This document shows, piece after piece, positions 35,139-43,189 of a stretch of DNA of 52,161 bases. The DNA is taken from contig NTKI01000010.1 of assembly GCA_002457315.1 (NCBI GenBank), positions 1-52,161 on the forward strand, read 5' to 3'. A program made the translations under genes and the position numbers. The stretch is from Rhodothermaeota bacterium MED-G19 (GTDB lineage: Bacteria; Bacteroidota; Bacteroidia; Cytophagales; MED-G16). Position 1 is the stretch's first letter; the number at the start of each line of letters is the position of its first letter. Below the pieces are notes generated by a model, which had not been told where the DNA came from, searched no databases, and saw nothing but the letters and a program-made list of their open reading frames with translations.

Positions 35139-36470
35139 ATGAAAACGAAAGATACAGAAGTATATTTTAAAGATTTTTTTAGAAAAGAAAAGATAGATAC
35201 AAGTAAAAAGTACTTATTAGCGGTGAGTGGTGGTGTTGATTCAATCGTACTATTAAATTTATTTAAAGTATTAAAATTCAAGTTTTCAGTTTGTTCTTGC
35301 AATTTCTTACTTAGATCTAAAGAGTCAGACCAAGACATATTATTTGTAAAATCAATTTGTGATAAGAATAAAATCAAATTTTATCATAAAAGTTTTGAAA
35401 CAGAGATTTATTCAGATGAAAATAAAATCTCAGTACAGATGGCATCGAGAGACTTAAGGTATCAATGGTTTAATGAACTTCTAAAAAAAAATAATTATGA
35501 CTTTTTAGTGACAGCTCATCACAGAGATGATAATATTGAGACAATCTTATTTAATTTTATTAAAACTACAGGATATAAGGGGATATCTGGTATTGAAAAA
35601 AAAACAAAAAATATTATAAGGCCATTATTAGAAATAGGTAAAACAGATTTAATTAAATACGCTAAAAATAATAATTTGAGATGGAGAGAAGATAAATCTA
35701 ATTATGAAAATAAATATTCAAGAAATAAAATTAGAAATAAAGTCATCCCTATATTATCTGAAATAAATGAATCTTTAGGGAAATCTATTTTAGAATCATC
35801 TAAAAGAATTAATAAAGTGGAAGAGTTTATTGGCTATCACCTTAAAAAATTTAGAGAAAAATATGTTAGTCATTCAACAAATTTTACTGAGGTAAGTAAA
35901 ACATTTCTAAATGAGAGCAATAATTCATTATTAATATATGATTTCTTGAGAGGTTATGGGTTTCATTATGACCAGATTTCACAATTTATTAAAACTATTA
36001 AAATAAATAATAATCAAAAGTTTTACTCAAATAAATATACTTTATGTAACGACAGACATTCGTTCTTTATTATTGACTCAAATTTTAAAAGTAAGGTTAA
36101 TATCAAAATAAAATCATTAGGAGAAATTTCAATTGGAGATATTAAATTATCAGTTACTAAATACAAAAAACAAAATTTCTCACTAAATAAGAATAGATCA
36201 AATGCTCAATTAGATTATGAAAAAATTTTGTTTCCTTTAACTTTTAGGAATTATAAAGAAGGTGAAAAATTTATTCCTCTTGGCATGAGTAAAAATAAAA
36301 AAGTTTCAAGTTTTTTATCAGATGCAAAGGTTTCTTGGTATGATAAAAGGCATCAATTAGTGGTAGAAGACTCTAATAATAAAATAATATGGTTGGTTGG
36401 TCATCAGATTAATAATGAGTTCAGAGTTAATAATAAAACAAAAACTGTTTTAGATATTGAAATAATTTAA
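35139..36470 (+). CDS. tilS: tRNA(Ile)-lysidine synthase
   Basis: TilS converts the wobble C of tRNA-Ile(CAU) to lysidine so it reads AUA, a common codon in an A+T-rich genome. The 443-residue protein has the PP-loop LAVSGGVDSIVLL (27-39), HHRDDNIETILFN near residue 128 and RPLLEIGKTDL. The C-terminal TilS substrate-binding domains end with FLSDAKVSWYDKRHQLVVED and VGHQINNEFRV. Longer starts exist at 35106 (GTG) and 35109, but 35139 gives the usual spacing to the PP-loop. Confidence 0.94.
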   Translation: MKTKDTEVYFKDFFRKEKIDTSKKYLLAVSGGVDSIVLLNLFKVLKFKFSVCSCNFLLRSKESDQDILFVKSICDKNKIKFYHKSFETEIYSDENKISVQMASRDLRYQWFNELLKKNNYDFLVTAHHRDDNIETILFNFIKTTGYKGISGIEKKTKNIIRPLLEIGKTDLIKYAKNNNLRWREDKSNYENKYSRNKIRNKVIPILSEINESLGKSILESSKRINKVEEFIGYHLKKFREKYVSHSTNFTEVSKTFLNESNNSLLIYDFLRGYGFHYDQISQFIKTIKINNNQKFYSNKYTLCNDRHSFFIIDSNFKSKVNIKIKSLGEISIGDIKLSVTKYKKQNFSLNKNRSNAQLDYEKILFPLTFRNYKEGEKFIPLGMSKNKKVSSFLSDAKVSWYDKRHQLVVEDSNNKIIWLVGHQINNEFRVNNKTKTVLDIEII

Positions 36471-36525
36471 ATTAAAATCAAAAGTTTATGACTCATTATC
36501 TAATTTTACATAAAAAATTAATATT

Positions 36526-37452
36526 ATGAAAGTAACAGTAGTAGGGGCTGGAAATGTAGGTGCTACGTGTGCCGATGTTCTAGCTTATAAAGAAGTATGT
36601 AATGAAGTAGTTTTAGTTGATATTAAAGATGGATTATCTGAAGGGAAGTCATTGGATATTTTTCAAAAAGCTCCAATTAATTTATATGACACAAAAACTA
36701 TTGGCTCAACTAATGACTATACAAAAACAAAGGATTCAGATGTTGTTGTAATTACTTCAGGTCTTCCTAGAAAACCAGGTATGTCTCGAGATGACCTAAT
36801 TGGCACCAATGCTAAAATTGTAAAGTCGGTAACGGAAAATATCATTAAACATTCACCAAATTCAATCATTATCATTGTATCAAATCCTCTAGATGTGATG
36901 ACTTATCAGGCTCATCTTACCTCAAATTTTGATAGGAATAGAGTTATGGGAATGGCGGGAATATTAGATACTGCTAGATTTAGAGCTTTTATTTCTGATG
37001 AGTTAAATGTATCTCCTAAAGATATTCAAGCATTACTTTTAGGAGGTCATGGTGATACTATGGTGCCTTTACCTAGATATACTACTGTGTCTGGTATCCC
37101 AATTTCTGAACTTATAGAAGAAGATAAACTCAATGAAATTATTGAAAGAACAAAATTTGGAGGTGGAGAATTAGTTAAGTTAATGGGAACCTCTGCTTGG
37201 TACGCCCCAGGTGCAGCTGCTGCACAAATGGTAGAATCTATAATAAGGGATCAAAAAAGAATTTTTCCTGTTTGTATTAAATTGGAGGGAGAATATAATA
37301 TTGATGATTGTTATTTAGGAGTTCCTGTAGTACTTGGGTCTAAGGGAATTGAAAAAGTTATTGAATTAAAATTAAATTCTGATGAGAGAGAACTACTTGA
37401 GGAATCAAGAAATCATGTTAAAGAAGTAATGTCTGTTCTTGAAAATCTTTAA
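36526..37452 (+). CDS. mdh: Malate dehydrogenase
   Basis: The 308-residue protein is an LDH-like malate dehydrogenase that oxidises malate to oxaloacetate with NAD+. Marks are the NAD loop VVGAGNVGATCADVLA (4-19), Asp at the end of strand 2 (VVLVDIKDG) and the substrate loop ITSGLPRKPGMSRDDL with Arg residues. VSNPLDVMTYQ and the catalytic His in LLGGHGDTMVPL (about residue 174) also fit. The loop sequence with Arg favours malate over lactate. The stop overlaps the ppk1 ATG by 1 bp, so both are co-translated. Confidence 0.95.
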   Translation: MKVTVVGAGNVGATCADVLAYKEVCNEVVLVDIKDGLSEGKSLDIFQKAPINLYDTKTIGSTNDYTKTKDSDVVVITSGLPRKPGMSRDDLIGTNAKIVKSVTENIIKHSPNSIIIIVSNPLDVMTYQAHLTSNFDRNRVMGMAGILDTARFRAFISDELNVSPKDIQALLLGGHGDTMVPLPRYTTVSGIPISELIEEDKLNEIIERTKFGGGELVKLMGTSAWYAPGAAAAQMVESIIRDQKRIFPVCIKLEGEYNIDDCYLGVPVVLGSKGIEKVIELKLNSDERELLEESRNHVKEVMSVLENL

Positions 37453-39542
37453 TGGATTTAAATCAAATAGATAAAAGCAATTTAATTAGTAGAGACTTAA
37501 GTTGGTTGAATTTCAACTACAGAGTTTTGGACTTAGTTAAGAATAATAGTAGAGGTATTCTTGATAGATTAAAGTTCCTATCAATAGTTGCATCTAATTT
37601 TGATGAATTTTTTGAAGTTAGGGTAGGGAGTTTATATAATTATATAGATAATAATAAGAAAAGAATAGACTACTCTGGGATGAGAGAGAATCCTTTTAGA
37701 GAGTATCTTCTAAATCAATCAAAAAAATTTTTTAAGGATTTCAACGAACACTTTTCTAATCAAATAGTCCCAGATCTCAGAAAAGAAAAAATCATTATAG
37801 GTAATATTGATATTTTGGATGATGAAGGAAGGAAAAGAGTAAAAAAATATTTTAAGAAGACTATTTTCCCAATGTTAACCCCAATGGTTTTTGATAATTT
37901 ACATTCTTTTCCCATATTAATGAATAAGGTATTAATTTTTGGAGTTGTAACTAAGTCAAATGATTCATCTAAAAAAAGGAAGATTTCATTTATCCAAATC
38001 CCTATCAATCTACCTAGATTTTTTGAATATAAAGTTGGAGAAAATATCTGCTTCATACCAATAGAAAAAATTATTGAAAAATATATTAATAAATTTTTCA
38101 GGAATGTAATTATTGAGAGTATAAGCTTATTTAGAATTATTAGAAATGGAGACTTTACTTTAGAGGAGTCAGAAGATATTGAAACTAATTTCTTAGAGGA
38201 GTTAAAACAAAAATTAAAAGATAGAAAGTTTAGTAGAGTTGTTAGAATTGAAATTAGCAATTCATTTGATGAATACTTATTAGATTCTTTGAAGGAAAGA
38301 TTTAAAATTGATGAGTTTAATATTATGAGGTTATCTTCAGATACTATAATTGATTTGACCTCTATTAATCAAATTATTGACTTTAATGAATTTTCAGAGC
38401 TTCTTCCAGAATATCCTTCCCCGATAAATCCAATTGATCTGGATAAAAATATTGATAAAAGTATTTTCGAACTTTTATCTGAAAAAGATGTCTTTCTACA
38501 TCATCCATATAATTCTTTTGATCCAGTTATTAAACTTTTAAATGAAGCTGCAGATGATCCAAATGTATTGTCGATTAAAATAACATTATATAGAACTGCT
38601 AAAAATTCAAGAGTTATTGACGCACTTCTTAAAGCAGCTGAAAATGGGAAACATGTTTCTGTATTATTTGAGGTAAAGGCAAGATTTGACGAGGAAAATA
38701 ATTTAAAAAATGGGTATAAGTTAGAGAGAGCAGGTTGTTATGTTATATATGGTATTGGTTCTTTAAAAACTCACACAAAGTTGCTTTTAATTGTTAAAAG
38801 AGAAGGTAAAAAAATAAAAAATTATGCTCATATGGGAACTGGTAATTATAATGAGACAACTTCTAGATTATATACAGACATTAGTTTAATGACTTCAAAT
38901 CAAAAATACACTAAAGATGCCTTAGAATTTTTTAATGTAATTACAGGTCATTCTGTTCCTGATGACTATGAAAATTTAATTACTGCTCCTAATTATATGA
39001 GAGATAAGATTATTGATCTAATACAGAGTGAAATTGAAAACTCTAAATTAGGGCATGAAGCAAAAATTTGTATAAAAATAAATTCTCTTCAAGATAAGGA
39101 GGTAATTAATAAACTTTATGAAGCTAGTAATTCTGGGGTTAAAGTTTGCCTAGTTGTTAGAGGTATATGTTGTTTGAGACCTAACAGAAAAGACTTAAGT
39201 CAAAATATTGAAGTTATTTCAATAGTTGGTGATTATCTAGAACATAGCAGGATATATTATTTTCATAATTCTGGTAACCCGATTATCTATTCAGGAAGTG
39301 CTGATGTAATGATTAGAAGCTTTAGGAGAAGAATTGAATCTTTATTTAGGATTAACGAAGAGCCAATAAAAAAACAGGCGATAACTATATTAAACTATAA
39401 TTTAAGAGATAATTGTAACTCTTATATTTTAAAAGAGGATGGTACCTATACTAAAAAGAAATCAAATGGTAATCACTTTGATATTTTTAAAGATTTTTAC
39501 AAAATAGATTCTTCTAAAGTTGAAGATTCAATTATTCTTTAA
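37452..39542 (+). CDS. ppk1: Polyphosphate kinase 1
   Basis: PPK1 reversibly builds polyphosphate from ATP. The 696-residue protein has the four-domain family length. Marks are LSWLNFNYRVL near the N-terminus, HPYNSFDPVIKLLNEAADDPNVLSIKITLYRT, and the catalytic His in SLKTHTKLLLIVKRE (about residue 441). NYAHMGTGNYNETTSRLYTD and the second His in GDYLEHSRIYYFHN (about 598) follow. An exopolyphosphatase gene often follows ppk in related genomes; here the next gene is an oxidoreductase, 50 bp away. Confidence 0.97.
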   Translation: MDLNQIDKSNLISRDLSWLNFNYRVLDLVKNNSRGILDRLKFLSIVASNFDEFFEVRVGSLYNYIDNNKKRIDYSGMRENPFREYLLNQSKKFFKDFNEHFSNQIVPDLRKEKIIIGNIDILDDEGRKRVKKYFKKTIFPMLTPMVFDNLHSFPILMNKVLIFGVVTKSNDSSKKRKISFIQIPINLPRFFEYKVGENICFIPIEKIIEKYINKFFRNVIIESISLFRIIRNGDFTLEESEDIETNFLEELKQKLKDRKFSRVVRIEISNSFDEYLLDSLKERFKIDEFNIMRLSSDTIIDLTSINQIIDFNEFSELLPEYPSPINPIDLDKNIDKSIFELLSEKDVFLHHPYNSFDPVIKLLNEAADDPNVLSIKITLYRTAKNSRVIDALLKAAENGKHVSVLFEVKARFDEENNLKNGYKLERAGCYVIYGIGSLKTHTKLLLIVKREGKKIKNYAHMGTGNYNETTSRLYTDISLMTSNQKYTKDALEFFNVITGHSVPDDYENLITAPNYMRDKIIDLIQSEIENSKLGHEAKICIKINSLQDKEVINKLYEASNSGVKVCLVVRGICCLRPNRKDLSQNIEVISIVGDYLEHSRIYYFHNSGNPIIYSGSADVMIRSFRRRIESLFRINEEPIKKQAITILNYNLRDNCNSYILKEDGTYTKKKSNGNHFDIFKDFYKIDSSKVEDSIIL

Positions 39543-39592
39543 TTCATTACCATCATTAAGAAAATATTATTAATTTCTAAAAAAATATAAAA

Positions 39593-40741
39593 ATGAAAAA
39601 GTTAAAAATGGGTATGATTGGTGGTGGATTAGGCTCATTTATCGGAGCAATTCATAGGAATGCTGCATTTTTGGATAATTGTATTGAACTTGTTTGTGGT
39701 TCTTTCAGCTCAGACTTTAAAAACTCTATTGAGACTGGAAAGAATTTGTATTTAAATCCTGATAGAGTTTATGAATCTTATGAGCAGATGATAAAAGAAG
39801 AATCTAAATTAGATTCTGGTAAAAGAATGGATATAGTTTCAATAGTGACTCCAAATCATCTTCATTTTGACCCAGCATTAAAAGCCTTGGAACATGGATT
39901 TCCAGTAATAATAGACAAACCTTTAACTTTTGATTCATTACAAGCAAAAACCTTAGTAGATAAAGTGAATGAAACTGGGCTACCTTTTGCTGTAACTCAT
40001 ACATATACTGGATATCCTATGGTAAAAGAGGCTAAGAACTTGATATCATCTGGAAAAATTGGCGATCTTAGAAAAGTTGCAGTAGAATATCCTCAAGGTT
40101 GGTTAACTTCTAGTTTAGAAAAAACAGATAATAAACAGGCTTCTTGGAGAACTGACCCTAAGAAATCAGGTAAAGGAGGTAGTATGGGTGATATTGGAAC
40201 ACATGCAGCAAACATGGTTGAGTACATTACCGGAAAAAAAATAATCAAATTATTAGCTAAGGTTAATGTTTTTGGTGAGGGTAGACTCCTAGAAGATGAT
40301 GGCAACGTACTAATTACTTTAGAAGACAGCATTGAAGGAAATCTAATGACAAGCCAGATTGCAACTGGTGAAGAAAATGATTTAAAAATTAGAGTTTGGG
40401 GAGATAATGGTGGAATTGAGTGGAAGCACTCCTCACCAAATACTTTATTATTAAAATTAGATGGTAAACCAAATCAAATTTATAGATCTGGAGTTGATAA
40501 TTCCTACTTATCTGAGTTTTCAAGATCAAATTGCAGAACACCTTCAGGACACCCAGAAGGATTCATTGAAGCTTTTGCAAATATTTATAGAAATTTTTCA
40601 TATTCAGTAAATAATTATCGTAATTCTAAAATTGATAATCCTTTGTTTGATTATCCTAAGGTTGAAGAAGGATACAGAGGAATGAAATTTATTGATGCTG
40701 TTATAGAATCATCAAAATCTTCTACTTGGATAAATATATAA
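39593..40741 (+). CDS. Gfo/Idh/MocA family oxidoreductase
   Basis: The 382-residue protein has an N-terminal Rossmann domain with GMIGGGLGSFIGAIHR (residues 7-22). It also has the conserved VSIVTPNHLHFDPALKALEHGFPVIIDKPLTF (about 83-114), where DKP replaces the common EKP, and the C-terminal sheet domain with GDIGTHAANMVEYITG. These enzymes oxidise or reduce sugars, inositols and their derivatives with NAD(P). The substrate cannot be told. It is followed 3 bp later by a TIM-barrel isomerase, so the pair likely works on the same sugar. Confidence 0.92.
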   Translation: MKKLKMGMIGGGLGSFIGAIHRNAAFLDNCIELVCGSFSSDFKNSIETGKNLYLNPDRVYESYEQMIKEESKLDSGKRMDIVSIVTPNHLHFDPALKALEHGFPVIIDKPLTFDSLQAKTLVDKVNETGLPFAVTHTYTGYPMVKEAKNLISSGKIGDLRKVAVEYPQGWLTSSLEKTDNKQASWRTDPKKSGKGGSMGDIGTHAANMVEYITGKKIIKLLAKVNVFGEGRLLEDDGNVLITLEDSIEGNLMTSQIATGEENDLKIRVWGDNGGIEWKHSSPNTLLLKLDGKPNQIYRSGVDNSYLSEFSRSNCRTPSGHPEGFIEAFANIYRNFSYSVNNYRNSKIDNPLFDYPKVEEGYRGMKFIDAVIESSKSSTWINI

Positions 40742-40744
40742 ATT

Positions 40745-41800
40745 ATGAAAACAATTAAGGGACCTGCAATATTTTTAGCTCAATTTATGGATGATGTACA
40801 TCCATTCAACAATATTGATTCTATATGTAAGTGGGCATCTGATCTTGGTTATAAAGGAGTTCAAATACCTACTTGGGATAGTAGATGTATTGATCTTAAT
40901 AAAGTAGCAACAGATAAGGTATATGCAAAAGATTACAAGGACAAAATTAATTCTTATGGTATTGAAATCACTGAACTCAGTACCCATCTTCAAGGACAAC
41001 TAGTTGCTGTAAATCCAGCATATGATAAAATGTTTGATGGTTTTGCTCCTAAAGATTTAAGAAATAATCCTAAAGAGAGAACTAAATGGGCTGTTGATCA
41101 ATTATATCTTGCAGCTAAAGCGAGTAAAAATTTAGGTATAAAGGCTCATGTTACTTTCTCTGGAGCATTAATTTGGCCTTACGTATATCCATGGCCTCAA
41201 AGACCTAAAGGACTTGTAAGTTTAGGTTTTAAAGAGCTTTCTGAAAGATGGCTACCTATTCTAAATGAATTTGATAATAATGGAGTAGATCTTTGTTACG
41301 AGATTCATCCTGGAGAGGACCTACATGATGGAATAACTTTTGAAAAATTTCTTGAGTCTACTAATAATCATAGTAGGCTAAAAATGTTATACGATCCAAG
41401 TCATTATCTATTGCAGCAGATGGATTATCTAAGTCACATTGATATCTACCATGAATATATTAAAATGTTTCATGTGAAAGATGCTGAATTTAATCCTACA
41501 GGAAGGGCTGGAGTTTATGGGGGTTATGCTGATTGGAAAGAAAGACCAGGCAGATTTAGATCTTTAGGTGATGGACAGATTGATTTTAAATCTATTTTTT
41601 CCAAATTAACTCAATTTGGTTTTGATGGATGGGCTGTTTTAGAATGGGAATGTTGTCTTAAAAGTAATGAACAGGGAGCAGTAGAAGGTGCTAAATTTAT
41701 ATCTGATCATATAATCCAGGTCACAGATAAAACTTTTGATGATTTTGCTGATTCGGGATCAGATGATAAAGGAATTAAAGATATTTTAGGAATAGATTAA
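40745..41800 (+). CDS. Sugar phosphate isomerase/epimerase family (AP endonuclease-like TIM barrel)
   Basis: The 351-residue protein is of the xylose isomerase-like TIM-barrel family. Metal-site marks are the Glu in CYEIHPGEDLHDG (about residue 185-195), DPSHYLLQQMDYL, HVKDAEF and the late Glu in GWAVLEWECCLKS. Members isomerise or epimerise sugars or keto-inositols. It is coupled to the oxidoreductase upstream (3 bp). Its stop shares TTAA with the MerR-like gene on the other strand. Confidence 0.92.
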   Translation: MKTIKGPAIFLAQFMDDVHPFNNIDSICKWASDLGYKGVQIPTWDSRCIDLNKVATDKVYAKDYKDKINSYGIEITELSTHLQGQLVAVNPAYDKMFDGFAPKDLRNNPKERTKWAVDQLYLAAKASKNLGIKAHVTFSGALIWPYVYPWPQRPKGLVSLGFKELSERWLPILNEFDNNGVDLCYEIHPGEDLHDGITFEKFLESTNNHSRLKMLYDPSHYLLQQMDYLSHIDIYHEYIKMFHVKDAEFNPTGRAGVYGGYADWKERPGRFRSLGDGQIDFKSIFSKLTQFGFDGWAVLEWECCLKSNEQGAVEGAKFISDHIIQVTDKTFDDFADSGSDDKGIKDILGID

Positions 41801-42126
41801 ATCTTAGTTTTAAGTTCAATCAATTTTTTCTTTATACTTTCAAGTTCAGATATTATTTTATTTTCTTCATTTAATACCTTTGACTTAAAATGCTTTTTTG
41901 CCCCCTCAATAGTGAAACCGTCATTTTTCAATAATGAATGTATTTTCTTTAAGGTTTCTATGTCTTTATCTTTATATTTTCTTAGTCCTTTTTTGTTTTT
42001 TTTGGGGTTTAAAACTTCAAATTCTGATTCCCAGTATCTAATCAATGAAGTATTTAAATTTAGTTGATCAGAAACCTCACCTATTGAATAGTATTTTTTT
42101 TTGATTTCTCTTTCTTTGTAAGGCAT
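41797..42126 (-). CDS. MerR family transcriptional regulator
   Basis: The 109-residue protein has an N-terminal MerR winged helix-turn-helix: YYSIGEVSDQLNLNTSLIRYWESEF (about 11-35) then the wing GLRKYKDKDIETLKKIHSLLK (about 47-67). A short lysine-rich helical tail replaces the usual ligand or metal domain, so the signal sensed is unknown. It follows the M23 peptidase by 4 bp, a link I recall from flavobacterial genomes. Confidence 0.92.
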   Translation of the reverse strand: MPYKEREIKKKYYSIGEVSDQLNLNTSLIRYWESEFEVLNPKKNKKGLRKYKDKDIETLKKIHSLLKNDGFTIEGAKKHFKSKVLNEENKIISELESIKKKLIELKTKI

Positions 42127-42130
42127 AATA

Positions 42131-43117
42131 CTAAAAAGTAGAACCTAAGGCCTGATTTTCTACAGAAGATAATTTAATTACTTCTTCATATTGATTAGGT
42201 GTCAAATCATTGAAAAAGAAATTAACTGGGTTTAATTTCTTGCCATTTTTATGTACTTCATAGTGTAGATGAGGAGCGGTTGATCTACCTGAATTACCAC
42301 TGTAGGCAATTAGTTCGCCTCTTTTTACTTTTTGACCTTTTCTCACATTGAATTTATTTAAATGACCGTAAACTGTCCTATAGCCATTACCATGATCTAG
42401 ATAAATATACTTCCCAAGTCCGCCAAATGAGGATTTTATTATTACAACTCTTCCATCAGCTGTTGCATAAATTGGAGTGCCTTTTTTTACTGAGAAATCT
42501 AAACCATAATGCATTCTTTTAACTTTAAGAAAAGGGTCTATTCTAGTCCCAAAACCAGATGCTACCCTCTTTAAATCTTTATTAGATACTGGTTGGATTG
42601 CTGGAATTGTGGCAACAAGCTCTTCTTTATTATTTGCCATATCTAGTAGTTCATCATAAGATTTTGTCTGTATATATAGTTTTCTTTTTAATTCATCAAT
42701 TTTTGCGTAGTTATCGACTATTAAATCTGCTCTCTCCAAATTACCATCTATTAACTCTTTGTATCTGTTTATTCCTCCAATTCCTGCTTGCCTGATAGTC
42801 GATGGAATAGGTTCTGCCTCAAAAATTATTCTATATACATTATCATCTCTTTCTTCTAAATTATCTAACATCTTATATGCTACATTTATTTCCTTATTTA
42901 ATATTTCATAATGAGTCTGAAGTTCCTGATTCTCTTTTTTTAGAGTTACTATCTTAGGGGACTCAAAATACGTATCATATATATTTATAAGAATGAAACT
43001 GGAAAATAATACTGTTAATGAGTAAATAGATAACCTTAAAAAAATATCTTTTTTAGATTTTTTAATTTTTTCGTACCTGCACGTTTCTGGATTATAATAA
43101 TATTTATGTTTGCTCAT
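42131..43117 (-). CDS. M23 family metallopeptidase (murein endopeptidase type)
   Basis: The 328-residue protein has one N-terminal membrane segment (about 30-50), a coiled-coil region (about 60-105; LKKENQELQTHYEILNKEI) and a C-terminal LytM domain. The domain has the zinc motifs HYGLDFSVKKGTPIY (H-x3-D) and APHLHYEVHKNGKKLNP (H-x-H). Such proteins cut peptidoglycan crosslinks or activate amidases. ATG 43117 gives MSKHKYYYNPETCRYEKI, the family N-terminus; an earlier in-frame ATG at 43159 is less likely. It diverges from alaS. Confidence 0.92.
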   Translation of the reverse strand: MSKHKYYYNPETCRYEKIKKSKKDIFLRLSIYSLTVLFSSFILINIYDTYFESPKIVTLKKENQELQTHYEILNKEINVAYKMLDNLEERDDNVYRIIFEAEPIPSTIRQAGIGGINRYKELIDGNLERADLIVDNYAKIDELKRKLYIQTKSYDELLDMANNKEELVATIPAIQPVSNKDLKRVASGFGTRIDPFLKVKRMHYGLDFSVKKGTPIYATADGRVVIIKSSFGGLGKYIYLDHGNGYRTVYGHLNKFNVRKGQKVKRGELIAYSGNSGRSTAPHLHYEVHKNGKKLNPVNFFFNDLTPNQYEEVIKLSSVENQALGSTF

Positions 43118-43132
43118 AATTAGATTAAAATA

Positions 43133-43157
43133 GCATAATTTTGTTAAATAGTTATGC
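43133..43157. promoter_or_regulatory. Inverted repeat between M23 peptidase and alaS genes
   Basis: GCATAA (43133-43138) and TTATGC (43152-43157) form a perfect 6-bp inverted repeat with a 13-bp spacer. The minus-strand TATTTTTG at 43157-43164 is a TAnnTTTG match that touches one arm and lies 39 bp before the peptidase ATG. The spacing resembles an operator, but could be chance in A+T-rich DNA. Confidence 0.3.
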
Positions 43158-43189
43158 AAAAATAAAAATATTCATTGACTTTAGTTTAA

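Noticed and set aside
37760-38260. Open frame of 166 codons antisense to ppk1
   Set aside because: It is a shadow of the ppk1 reading frame with biased Leu/Ile/Ser composition and no recognisable domain.
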